Positions 5,084 to 10,756 of a stretch of 10,756 nt of DNA are shown one piece after another. Within the stretch, counting starts at the first letter, position 1. Each line of letters begins with the position of its first letter. The notes under the pieces were generated by a model. It made no database searches. It saw only the letters and a program-made list of their open reading frames with translations, and was not told where the DNA came from. The translations under genes were made by a program, and so were the position numbers. Source of the stretch: Patescibacteria group bacterium (GTDB taxonomy: Bacteria; Patescibacteriota; Gracilibacteria; UM-FILTER-43-11); NCBI GenBank assembly GCA_029260985.1, contig JAJDCE010000072.1, forward strand, positions 1 to 10,756, read 5' to 3'.

Positions 5084-5311
5084 ATGAGATTAGGGAAATA
5101 TTTACATTACAAAGGGAGGGAATATGAGGCAATCGATATTGCGCGAGATTGTGAGAGGTTAGAGGAGGTTGTGGTTTATAGAGCGCTTTATGACTCACCG
5201 GATTTTGGCGAAAATGCCTTATGGACAAGAAAAAAGGAAGATTTTATGGCAAATGTAAATCAAGATGGCAAAATAACACCTCGGTTTAAGTATATTGGTA
5301 ATTCTGAATAA
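5084..5311 (+). CDS. DUF1653 domain protein
   Basis: A 75-aa protein made of one DUF1653 domain: GKYLHYKGREYEAIDIARD, then EEVVVYRALYDSPDFGENAL, W-x-R and DGKITPRFKYIG. The family is small (65-80 aa), widespread and of unknown biochemical role; the fold is predicted to be a small beta-rich unit. The length is complete. I chose ATG 5084 because family members commonly begin M-K/R-x-GKYRHYKG; an ATG four codons earlier (5072) is possible. There is no Shine-Dalgarno. It starts 25 nt after the palindromic repeat that follows tRNA-Pro(GGG), and may be read from the same transcript as the tRNA. Confidence 0.85.
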   Translation: MRLGKYLHYKGREYEAIDIARDCERLEEVVVYRALYDSPDFGENALWTRKKEDFMANVNQDGKITPRFKYIGNSE

Positions 5312-5348
5312 ATACCTAAATTGAAGTCACCCCTCCGTGGCAGGATTT

Positions 5349-5708
5349 TTATTCATCAGAGTCATCGGAGCCACTATCCTGCGCACTTTCCATTCTTTGG
5401 AAGGTACGGAAAGCTCTTTTCTGTTGCTCACGACAACCACTTTTTTGCGCTATCATCGCAAACAGTGCTGCCTCATCAACCTGTCCTGCCTCAGTCTCAC
5501 CTTGCTCATCAGCGGGTGGTATAGCTTCTAGCCCCATTCTTACCCTTCTTGTACGGTGACTTCTCATACCTCTTAATGTTCTTGTAAATCTTTCACGTTG
5601 CCTACGAAAATCAGGCATTGTGCCATCCAATTGATTCAATACATCAATTCTTGCGTATGCTTCTTGAGGTAACTCCAATTGTGCTGATTCATTATTCTTT
5701 TTTCCCAT
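5349..5708 (-). CDS. Hypothetical protein with arginine-rich middle and acidic tail
   Basis: A 119-aa protein that I do not recognise. Residues 33-60 are rich in Arg (DFRRQRERFTRTLRGMRSHR and on), residues 66-80 are acidic and Gly/Glu-rich, and 86-107 look helical. The C-terminus is DSGSDDSDE, an acidic unstructured tail. The Arg block could bind nucleic acid, with the acidic tail as a self-inhibitor, but this is only composition. The frame can be extended to a TTG at 5762, but the promoter at 5733-5761 predicts a transcript start near 5726, downstream of that TTG, which supports ATG 5708. It lies downstream of the methyltransferase gene on the same strand with its own promoter. It shares the hexapeptide MPDFRR with that methyltransferase. 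Confidence 0.6.
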   Translation of the reverse strand: MGKKNNESAQLELPQEAYARIDVLNQLDGTMPDFRRQRERFTRTLRGMRSHRTRRVRMGLEAIPPADEQGETEAGQVDEAALFAMIAQKSGCREQQKRAFRTFQRMESAQDSGSDDSDE

Positions 5709-5732
5709 AATTAATTTATTATATGGATAAAT

Positions 5733-5761
5733 ATTATAATTTAATCTGTCTTTTTTGTCCA
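5733..5761 (-). promoter_or_regulatory. Sigma70-type promoter of the 119-aa gene
   Basis: On the minus strand TGGACA (5761-5756), a 17-bp spacer and a perfect TATAAT (5738-5733). The predicted start near 5726 gives an 18-nt leader to ATG 5708. It separates this gene from the methyltransferase that ends at 5781. Confidence 0.65.
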
Positions 5762-5780
5762 ACTCTCTAAATCCCCTCTC

Positions 5781-6767
5781 TTATTCTTCCCATCCCCATC
5801 TATTTCCACTAACATCCAGATCTTCATATTCTTCGAATTCTTTTCCGGCCCGAGGTAATAAAAGTCGTTCATCTGGGCCTGTTCTAAGCCTTAACATGGA
5901 ATGATTATAATTCGGCGTATACAGCTCGTTAAATACATTCGGGAACATGAAAATCTCTCCACTTTCAACGAGTCTTCTAAAATCCGGCATCTTACTCATT
6001 GTTGCGTGAAGCAATAAAACAAAGGGGTCAGAATATCTCATTTTTGACTGCTGCCTCTTTTCCTTACCTCCTAAACCAAAACCCCTTATATCAAGGTCTA
6101 GCTCTGGCGTACCCGACTGTATAGTTTCACTTACCCATGCATGGGGCTGTCTTGCTAGTAAATCTTCCAATTTTCCGTTGCTAAAAATATCACTGCGTAC
6201 AAACGACACATCTTTTCCTACTATCTTTTTTATCGCGTTCCTTGCTCTTTTTACTGTCAGCTCTCTCTGCTCCACCCCTATACATCTAACACTCTCAGAC
6301 CCTAATCTTCTTGCCATTATTGCCATCGCCAGTGTTAGTACACCTGTTCCTGAACCAAAATCCAGGCCATAAAATTCATTCGGCACATCCCCTTCTCTAA
6401 ATTTATCGCTGAAGGCAATTTCTTTGAAAATTGCAGCTGTTTTTCGAATATCGCCATGACACTGAAGCGGATAAGCATCAACTCCCTGATTAAAGCCATG
6501 AATATTTTCAGCGTTAGATCCTAGGGCTGGCTTCAATCGCTTATTTTCTTCATAGCTTTCATCAATAGCCGATTTGATCTTTGCTCTCACCTCTGCAATC
6601 GATTTGGACTGAATATTCAAATACTTTGCTAAATATTTGATTACCAAATTGAGCACAAGCTCGTTAACCTGCTCTCTATGACTATCAAACTGCAGCTCAG
6701 GATCAGTCAGTTCGGAAAAATCCATCATTGCAGGCCGCTGTGTGTAGTATTCAGTGAGTTTTTTCAT
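5781..6767 (-). CDS. Class I SAM-dependent methyltransferase, substrate unknown
   Basis: A 328-aa protein. Residues 1-130 are mostly helical, with no motif I recognise (including HGDIRKTAAIFKEIAF at 104-119). A Rossmann-type methyltransferase core begins with motif I YGLDFGSGTG (133-142). The acidic residue of motif II is Glu166 in IGVEQREL, and SFVRSDIF (188-195) fits motif III. WVSETIQSGTPELD (211-224) follows, where class I enzymes place strand 4 and substrate-contact residues; SE there recalls protein arginine methyltransferases, but the resemblance is weak. The C-terminal ~80 residues (including MFPNVFNELYTPNYNHSMLR) are not recognised. The substrate could be protein, RNA or a small molecule. 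It is divergent from the fur-suf operon and shares its 117-bp control region. ATG 6767 has no Shine-Dalgarno. Confidence 0.8.
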   Translation of the reverse strand: MKKLTEYYTQRPAMMDFSELTDPELQFDSHREQVNELVLNLVIKYLAKYLNIQSKSIAEVRAKIKSAIDESYEENKRLKPALGSNAENIHGFNQGVDAYPLQCHGDIRKTAAIFKEIAFSDKFREGDVPNEFYGLDFGSGTGVLTLAMAIMARRLGSESVRCIGVEQRELTVKRARNAIKKIVGKDVSFVRSDIFSNGKLEDLLARQPHAWVSETIQSGTPELDLDIRGFGLGGKEKRQQSKMRYSDPFVLLLHATMSKMPDFRRLVESGEIFMFPNVFNELYTPNYNHSMLRLRTGPDERLLLPRAGKEFEEYEDLDVSGNRWGWEE

Positions 6768-6783
6768 AATGTGAAAGTAGTAT

Positions 6784-6811
6784 ATTTTAGCCTAAATTCT
6801 TAATTTGACAA
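6784..6811 (-). promoter_or_regulatory. Possible promoter of the methyltransferase gene
   Basis: On the minus strand TTGTCA (6811-6806), a 16-bp spacer and TAAAAT (6789-6784). Each box has one mismatch to consensus; the spacer is one base short of ideal. The start would be near 6777, about 10 nt before the ATG at 6767. Confidence 0.45.
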
Positions 6812-6843
6812 TATCTAAACTTCAGCTTGCAATTATTACCCTC

Positions 6844-6852
6844 TGATATAAA
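6844..6852 (+). promoter_or_regulatory. Extended -10 promoter of the fur-suf operon
   Basis: TGATATAAA fits the extended -10 form TGnTATAAT with one mismatch. No good -35 is seen at the expected distance, as is usual for extended -10 promoters. TATACT at 6858-6863 is an alternative -10. With the first choice, transcription starts near 6859 and the palindrome at 6867-6881 covers +9 to +23. Confidence 0.45.
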
Positions 6853-6866
6853 ATGTTTATACTTAA

Positions 6867-6881
6867 TAGGAATAATTCCTA
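6867..6881. promoter_or_regulatory. Fur/PerR-type 7-1-7 operator palindrome
   Basis: TAGGAAT A ATTCCTA is a perfect 7-1-7 inverted repeat, the architecture of binding sites for Fur, PerR and Zur dimers (for example the PerR box TTATAATnATTATAA). It sits three bases before the start codon of a Fur-family gene and just downstream of the likely -10. A dimer here would block transcription or clearance of the whole operon. Binding by the adjacent gene product is inferred. Confidence 0.65.
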
Positions 6882-6884
6882 ATA

Positions 6885-7313
6885 ATGAATAATCCTCTCT
6901 CAAAACAACGGCTTACAAAGCAGCGTAAACTGATATTGGGTGTTGTTAAATCAACCTGTTATCACCCTACAGCTGAGCAGATTTACAAATTAGCTAAAAA
7001 GAACCTGCCTAAAATCAGCGTTGGCACTGTGTATCGTAATTTAGACGTGCTTGTTGACCAGAATCTGATTAAGAGAATCGATATACCTGGTGAGCCGGTT
7101 AGGTTTGATGCGGACTTAACTCATAAGGCCCATTTTGTATGTAAACGAAAGGGTGTGATTTACGACCTTAAGATTGATAAAGAGAAACTTGCTGAGCTAA
7201 TCGGTGAGGAAACATTCATTGAAGAAATCGATGATTTTAATATTTTACTTTTCGGTTCATCAAAAACCGACCCTAGTGAGCGAAGCCTTCGCAAAGGTCA
7301 GTTAACTAAATAA
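6885..7313 (+). CDS. Fur-family metalloregulator (PerR/Fur-like), zinc site degenerate
   Basis: A 142-aa DNA-binding regulator. The N-terminal winged helix has TKQRKLILGVV (11-21), HPTAEQIY (27-34) and the recognition segment ISVGTVYRNLDVL (44-56), all typical of Fur/PerR. The dimerisation part begins VRFDADLTHKAHFVCKRKG. His27, Asp75, His80 and His83 could serve a regulatory metal site as in PerR, but spacing differs (Lys81 where PerR has a ligand His). The structural zinc site normally needs two CxxC pairs. Here only Cys86 remains (C-K-R-K), and the C-terminal pair is replaced by SSKT. The final ~15 residues are encoded by a palindromic repeat (7269-7299). It is 12 bp from sufC, so it heads the suf operon and probably controls it in response to iron or peroxide. 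Confidence 0.88.
   Translation: MNNPLSKQRLTKQRKLILGVVKSTCYHPTAEQIYKLAKKNLPKISVGTVYRNLDVLVDQNLIKRIDIPGEPVRFDADLTHKAHFVCKRKGVIYDLKIDKEKLAELIGEETFIEEIDDFNILLFGSSKTDPSERSLRKGQLTK
7269..7299. repeat. Palindromic repeat inside the 3' end of the Fur-like gene
   Basis: GACC (7269-7272) ... GCGAAG C CTTCGC (7280-7292) ... GGTC (7296-7299). Read on the minus strand it gives GACC, CTTCGCTCA and GGTC in the same order as the repeats after the two tRNA-Pro genes. It encodes part of the tail TDPSERSLRKGQ of the regulator, where the family normally has its second CxxC. Confidence 0.55.
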
Positions 7314-7325
7314 TCAATTATAATT

Positions 7326-8075
7326 ATGCTGGAAATCAAAAATTTACATGTATCAGTCGATGGTAAATCGGTTCTAAATGGTGTAAATCTGACTATTAAT
7401 CCTGGTGAAATACATGCATTAATGGGGCCAAATGGCGGCGGGAAGAGTACGCTTTCTAATATTATTATGGGTCACCCTAAATACACAGTGACTGATGGTG
7501 ATATTCTTTTTAACGGGGAAAGTATTTTGGATACAGAACCTCATGAACGATCCCTTATCGGTATTTTTATGGCCTTTCAGTACCCAAAAGAAATACCCGG
7601 AATAACACTGGAAGAGTTTCTGCTGGCAGCATACAGGGCTAAACAAAAGCATTTACATCCGGACAAACCGCCTGTTCTTGTATTCAGGTTCAAAAAGATG
7701 CTTAGAGAATTGATGGATAAACTTAATATGGATGAAAAATTCTCCTCAAGATATTTAAATAAAGGTTTTTCCGGAGGAGAGAAGAAGAAGTCCGAGATAT
7801 TACAAATGGCTGTATTAAAGCCTGAATTTGCAATTCTGGATGAAACGGATTCCGGGCTTGATGTGGACGCTCTCAAGATCGTCAGTCAGGGCATATCAGA
7901 CATACAAAAAGAAAGCGGAGGCAATATGAGCGGACTTATAGTAACCCATTACACCCGTATTCTTAAATATATTAAACCGGATAAAGTACATGTGCTTAAG
8001 AAAGGTAAAATAATTAAATCCGGCGGGCGTGAATTTGCCAATGAGCTTAGCATTAGCGGATATGAGAATATTTAG
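7326..8075 (+). CDS. sufC: SUF Fe-S assembly ATPase SufC
   Basis: A 249-aa ABC-type ATPase that binds SufB and SufD and drives the conformational change needed to build an iron-sulfur cluster; it is cytosolic, not a transporter. Walker A is GPNGGGKST (34-42), the Q-loop AFQYP (83-87), the signature FSGGEKKKSE (148-157), Walker B with D-loop FAILDETDSGLD (168-179), and the H-loop His208 in VTHYTRIL. SGGEKKKSE and LDETDSGLD are hallmarks of SufC against other ABC ATPases. Length is normal (~250). All catalytic residues are present. It starts 12 bp after the Fur-like gene and ends 17 bp before sufB, so one transcript is likely. The ATG is preceded by AT-rich sequence without a Shine-Dalgarno. 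Confidence 0.97.
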   Translation: MLEIKNLHVSVDGKSVLNGVNLTINPGEIHALMGPNGGGKSTLSNIIMGHPKYTVTDGDILFNGESILDTEPHERSLIGIFMAFQYPKEIPGITLEEFLLAAYRAKQKHLHPDKPPVLVFRFKKMLRELMDKLNMDEKFSSRYLNKGFSGGEKKKSEILQMAVLKPEFAILDETDSGLDVDALKIVSQGISDIQKESGGNMSGLIVTHYTRILKYIKPDKVHVLKKGKIIKSGGREFANELSISGYENI

Positions 8076-8092
8076 CATTTATAATTTTTGCA

Positions 8093-9526
8093 TTGAATAC
8101 CATTAATCAAAAACATCAGCCTGCTAAACCTATATTCTCTGATCTAAGTCGTGAGACTTTCGACCATAAGAACCAATCAGATTATATAAAGAAGTTCCGC
8201 AAGGGCCTTTCAAAAGATCTGATCGAATTTATCTCGAAGGATAAGGACGAGCCCGATTGGATGTTAGCCCATCGTATTCGGGCTTATGATTACATACAAA
8301 CCATTCCCCTCCCTAAATGGGGTCCGGATATTTCTCATCTCAACTTTGATGAAATTTGCTTTTTTGCTAAAGCGGCTGACAAGAAAGGTGGGTATGAAAG
8401 CTGGGAGGAAGTCCCTCAAGACATTAAATATACTTTTGAGCGACTCGGTATTCCGGAAGCTGAGCGTGCTGTACTGGCAGGTGTGGGTGCCCAATACGAA
8501 AGTGAGGCTATTTATCACAGCCTTGAAAAGGAATTAACCGACCAAGGTGTGATCTTTTGTGATCTGGATGTTGCCGTTCATGATCATCCTGAGCTGGTGA
8601 AGAAGTATTTTATGAAGTGCGTACCTGCTAATGATCATAAATTTGCCGCGGTTCATGGGGCTGTATGGAGTGGCGGGACGTTCCTTTATATTCCGAAGGG
8701 CGTAAAGGTCGAAAAGCCTCTGCAATCTTATTTTCGCATGAACGCCATGAACATGGGGCAGTTTGAACATACGCTTATTATCATCGAGGATGACGCTGAA
8801 GGACATTATATAGAAGGATGCAGCGCTCCCAAATACGGCTCTCAGGCTCTGCATGCCGGTTGTGTTGAAATATTTGTGGGAGAAGGAGCGAAGTTCCGTT
8901 ACTCATCGGTGGAGAACTGGAGCCGGGATACTTATAATCTGAATACAAAGCGGGCGGTTATCGAAAAAGACGGCACGATGGAATGGGTGGGCGGAAATAT
9001 GGGCAGCGGGGTAACCATGCTTTACCCGTGCAGTATATTAAAAGGAGATGGGAGCAGTTCGGATCATCTGGGTATAGCTTTTGCCAATACCAGACAGATA
9101 CAGGACACCGGCGCGAAGGTATACCACATCGGAAAAAACACCAGCTCACGCATTACTATGAAGTCGCTTTCTAAAGGCGGAGGACAGTCTGTTTACCGCG
9201 GAGTTTTACATGTGGCCAAATCTGCTGATAATGCCATCTCGCAGGTGGAATGTGATGCGCTCATCTTAGATCCGGAATCCATTTCGGATACAATTCCTGA
9301 TATTAAAGCGGATAACCATACTGCAACGATTAATCACGAAGCGCGAGTGGGCAGACTGAATGAAGAGGATATTTTTTACTTAACCTCACGCGGCATACCC
9401 AAGGAACAGGCGGAGGCAATGATAGTAAATGGTTTTATTAATCCGATTGTCCGAGAACTGCCGCTGGAGTATGCGGTGGAAATGAATAGGCTGATTGAAC
9501 TGGAAATGGAGAATTCAGTGGGTTAG
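8093..9526 (+). CDS. sufB: Fe-S cluster assembly scaffold SufB
   Basis: A 477-aa scaffold on which the nascent cluster forms, within the SufBCD complex. Conserved blocks include IFCDLDVAVHDHPELVKKYF (154-173), FAAVHGAVWSGGTFLYIPKG (184-203), YFRMNAMNMGQFEHTLIIIE (213-232), EGCSAPKY (241-248) and the C-terminal EEDIFYLTSRGI. Cys387 in VECDAL corresponds to E. coli Cys405, the proposed cluster/persulfide site, and Glu416 in NHEARVGR to Glu434, so the key residues are kept. Length is close to E. coli SufB. The only start giving a full N-terminus is TTG at 8093, since the next in-frame ATG is deep inside (codon 57). No Shine-Dalgarno is seen, so translation may be coupled to sufC. It ends ENSVG as in other SufB proteins. 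Confidence 0.96.
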   Translation: MNTINQKHQPAKPIFSDLSRETFDHKNQSDYIKKFRKGLSKDLIEFISKDKDEPDWMLAHRIRAYDYIQTIPLPKWGPDISHLNFDEICFFAKAADKKGGYESWEEVPQDIKYTFERLGIPEAERAVLAGVGAQYESEAIYHSLEKELTDQGVIFCDLDVAVHDHPELVKKYFMKCVPANDHKFAAVHGAVWSGGTFLYIPKGVKVEKPLQSYFRMNAMNMGQFEHTLIIIEDDAEGHYIEGCSAPKYGSQALHAGCVEIFVGEGAKFRYSSVENWSRDTYNLNTKRAVIEKDGTMEWVGGNMGSGVTMLYPCSILKGDGSSSDHLGIAFANTRQIQDTGAKVYHIGKNTSSRITMKSLSKGGGQSVYRGVLHVAKSADNAISQVECDALILDPESISDTIPDIKADNHTATINHEARVGRLNEEDIFYLTSRGIPKEQAEAMIVNGFINPIVRELPLEYAVEMNRLIELEMENSVG

Positions 9527-9528
9527 AT

Positions 9529-9608
9529 GTCTGAACTGTGATTTATGTGATTATCCTGATAATCCATCACGGTAGATCCATACAATCCTGTGAATCAGCG
9601 GTTCAGAC
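9529..9608. mobile_element. 80-bp palindromic element (GTCTGAAC...GTTCAGAC) between sufB and sufD
   Basis: GTCTGAAC (9529-9536) and GTTCAGAC (9601-9608) are perfect 8-bp terminal inverted repeats, extending imperfectly through TGTGATT / AATCAGC. The interior contains repeated TGTGATT/TGATTATC/AATCC motifs. I recall similar GTCTGAAC...GTTCAGAC elements with this style of interior from intergenic DNA of unrelated bacteria, but cannot check. It begins two bases after the sufB stop, is open in the sufD frame, and separates two genes that otherwise should be adjacent. Confidence 0.7.
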
Positions 9609-9640
9609 AAGGGGGAAGTGGGAGGCTTTAATTTATTATT

Positions 9641-9664
9641 TATCATTTCACATTTTGCACTTAA
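9641..9664. repeat. AT-rich dispersed repeat overlapping the sufD start
   Basis: TATCATTTC followed by ACATTTTGCACTTAA resembles, in shortened form, the stretch at 3238-3275 before tRNA-Tyr (TATCATTTC ... ATTTTGCATTTAA). It contains the TTG proposed as the sufD start. Similarity is short and AT-rich, so this is tentative. Confidence 0.35.
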
Positions 9665-10521
9665 ATGCTGACATCAGAGGTGTAATACTGAAAAAAATCT
9701 CTAATACGGAGTATGTTTTGGATATTGCTAAAAATTCTGTTATTCATGAATCGATTGGTCTGATATTTCCAGCAACGGATTCTTGCAGTATCCAATTGAC
9801 TATTAAAATAGGTGAAAATGCGCTGGCATCAGTTATCGAAAAATTTGATGCTGACACTGATCGGAATATCGATTATAAACTTACGGTTCAGGCAGATAAA
9901 AACAGTCAGCTAAAAGTCATCACCCTTCAGAACTTAACACCTAAGTCTACTTTTAATGAATCCCGATCAACGGATGTTAAAGCAGGTGGACGGGTTCATT
10001 TTCTTAACTTTCAATTGGGAGCTAAATCTGCCAAAGGAGTAATTTACCAAAAAGCCTCCGGCACATCCGGCGATCTGAATGTCGACCTGCTTTGCCGGGC
10101 CAAAGGTGACCAGAATTATGACTTTGATGTAACCAATTCTTATGACGCCAAAAACGGACAGGGTAAAATCTTTGTTAAGGGTATTGCTTTGGGTCAAAGC
10201 CGGCTTAAAATGAACGGAGCGATTAAAATCACCCGAAAAGGCGGTGGTACTGACACGTATCTGAAACAGGATTCTCTTTTACTGAGCGATCAGGCCCGTG
10301 TGAGTGCAACTCCAGGACTTAATATAAACACAAATGATGTAAAAGCCAGCCACGGCGCGAGTATTACAAATCTGAGTGACGAACTTCTGTTTTATCTCAA
10401 TTCACGCGGGATAAATAAAAACGAGGCGCGCAAAATGATGATGACCGGATTTGCAGCTGAACAGATCGATAAAATATCTGATATGCCTGAGGTGAAAAAT
10501 TATATACTAACTAATCTCTGA
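9655..10521 (+). CDS. sufD: Fe-S cluster assembly protein SufD, short form
   Basis: About 288 aa from TTG 9655. It is the SufB-like partner in the SufBCD complex, important for iron entry. The middle is the beta-helix core (from VILKKISNTEYVLDIAKN through GRVHFLNFQLGAKSAKG and VTNSYDAKNGQGKIFVKGIA). The C-terminus has KASHGASITNLSDELLFYLN then SRGINKNEARKMMMTGFAAE. The His of SHGA (about residue 233) matches E. coli SufD His360; the Cys of the usual KCSHGA is Ala here. The ~130-residue helical N-terminal domain of typical ~420-aa SufD is absent. The frame is open back to a GTG at 9538, but those codons translate the palindromic element, so I prefer the TTG. A GGAGG at 9620-9624 lies too far upstream to help. 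It lies 10 nt before sufS. Confidence 0.88.
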   Translation: MHLNADIRGVILKKISNTEYVLDIAKNSVIHESIGLIFPATDSCSIQLTIKIGENALASVIEKFDADTDRNIDYKLTVQADKNSQLKVITLQNLTPKSTFNESRSTDVKAGGRVHFLNFQLGAKSAKGVIYQKASGTSGDLNVDLLCRAKGDQNYDFDVTNSYDAKNGQGKIFVKGIALGQSRLKMNGAIKITRKGGGTDTYLKQDSLLLSDQARVSATPGLNINTNDVKASHGASITNLSDELLFYLNSRGINKNEARKMMMTGFAAEQIDKISDMPEVKNYILTNL

Positions 10522-10531
10522 AAACCGACAT

Positions 10532-10756
10532 ATGAACTACCGACAAGATTTCCCAATCTTCCAACAGCGGCCAGACCTCATATACTTTGATAATGGAGCA
10601 ACCAGCCAAAAACCGCAGGCGGTAATCGATGCTGTCACAAATTATTACGAGCAGAGCAACAGCAATATACATCGTGGGCCACATTTTCTGGCTGAAGTAG
10701 CTACTGTGCTTTATGAATATGCCAGACGCACAGTAGCTGATTTTATTGGCGCAAGA
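10532..10756 (+). CDS. sufS: Cysteine desulfurase SufS, 5' part (continues past window)
   Basis: The first 75 codons of a PLP-dependent group II cysteine desulfurase, which takes sulfur from L-cysteine as an enzyme persulfide and passes it to SufB. Visible features are RQDFPIFQ, IYFDNGATSQKPQAVIDAV (17-35) and NIHRGPHFLAEVATVLYEYA (46-65), then RRTVADFIGA. The family form is YLDNAATSQKP and N-V-H-R-G-x-H-x-L, so Gly replaces Ala in DNAAT and Pro follows HRG. The PLP lysine and active-site cysteine lie beyond the window. ATG 10532 is 10 nt after the sufD stop, as expected in a sufCBDS operon. A SufU or SufE partner may follow. Confidence 0.95.
   Translation, partial: MNYRQDFPIFQQRPDLIYFDNGATSQKPQAVIDAVTNYYEQSNSNIHRGPHFLAEVATVLYEYARRTVADFIGAR

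Noticed and set aside
5312..5348. Terminator between the convergent DUF1653 and 119-aa genes
   Set aside because: A short T-run exists at 5346-5350, but no stem longer than 3 bp precedes it.
9538..9654. N-terminal extension of sufD from GTG 9538
   Set aside because: The codons translate the palindromic element and AT-rich repeat and resemble no SufD N-terminus.
1..10756. Alternative genetic code with TGA read as glycine
   Set aside because: TGA ends the sugar transferase and sufD at expected C-termini, and sufS starts 10 nt after the sufD TGA.

Overview
The window looks like chromosomal DNA from a small-genome bacterium of the Candidate Phyla Radiation (Patescibacteria). I infer this from several features: a TrbC/VirB2-like pilin of the type common in that group, a two-part PRC-barrel protein, a DUF1653 protein, a short SufD, compact gene spacing, and start codons with almost no Shine-Dalgarno sequence. 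A SUF operon would suit lineages near Peregrinibacteria or Gracilibacteria, but this placement is a guess. TGA acts as a stop (end of the sugar transferase, end of sufD), so the Gracilibacteria TGA=Gly code is not in use. Several promoters have a sigma70 form (TTGACA/TATAAT), which argues against Bacteroidetes.

Layout. Bases 1-151 hold the 3' end of rpmG (ribosomal protein L33). A 41-base G/T-only tract follows, then a 698-bp unit bounded by a perfect 33-bp inverted repeat that holds one lipoprotein-like gene and its own promoter. Bases 942-2772 on the minus strand carry the RNase P RNA gene and, 18 nt downstream of it, a polyprenyl-phosphate sugar-1-phosphate transferase. Bases 2832-3496 are a tRNA cluster (Thr-TGT, Pro-TGG, Tyr-GTA) with many palindromic repeats, including a second copy of the tRNA-Pro 3' end. 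A T4SS-type pilin gene with a near-consensus promoter faces a PRC-barrel gene across a terminator. Next come a broken tRNA-Thr fragment, a 46-aa membrane protein, tRNA-Pro(GGG) with its own palindromic flank, a DUF1653 gene, and two minus-strand genes: a 119-aa unknown and a class I SAM methyltransferase.

Bases 6844-10756 form a plus-strand operon: a Fur-family regulator, sufC, sufB, sufD and the start of sufS. SufB, SufC and SufD would form the iron-sulfur scaffold/ATPase complex, and SufS supplies sulfur from cysteine. The regulator gene has a perfect 7-1-7 palindrome of Fur/PerR-box architecture just before its start codon, so the operon is probably self-controlled. The regulator has lost three of the four usual structural zinc cysteines, and its C-terminal tail is encoded by a palindromic repeat. 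A second repeat element (GTCTGAAC...GTTCAGAC) sits exactly between sufB and sufD and confuses the sufD start.

The most unusual aspects are the 33-bp inverted-repeat cassette, the palindromic repeat family that abuts tRNA 3' ends and also enters the Fur-like gene, and the Fur-box/degenerate-Fur/SUF arrangement.
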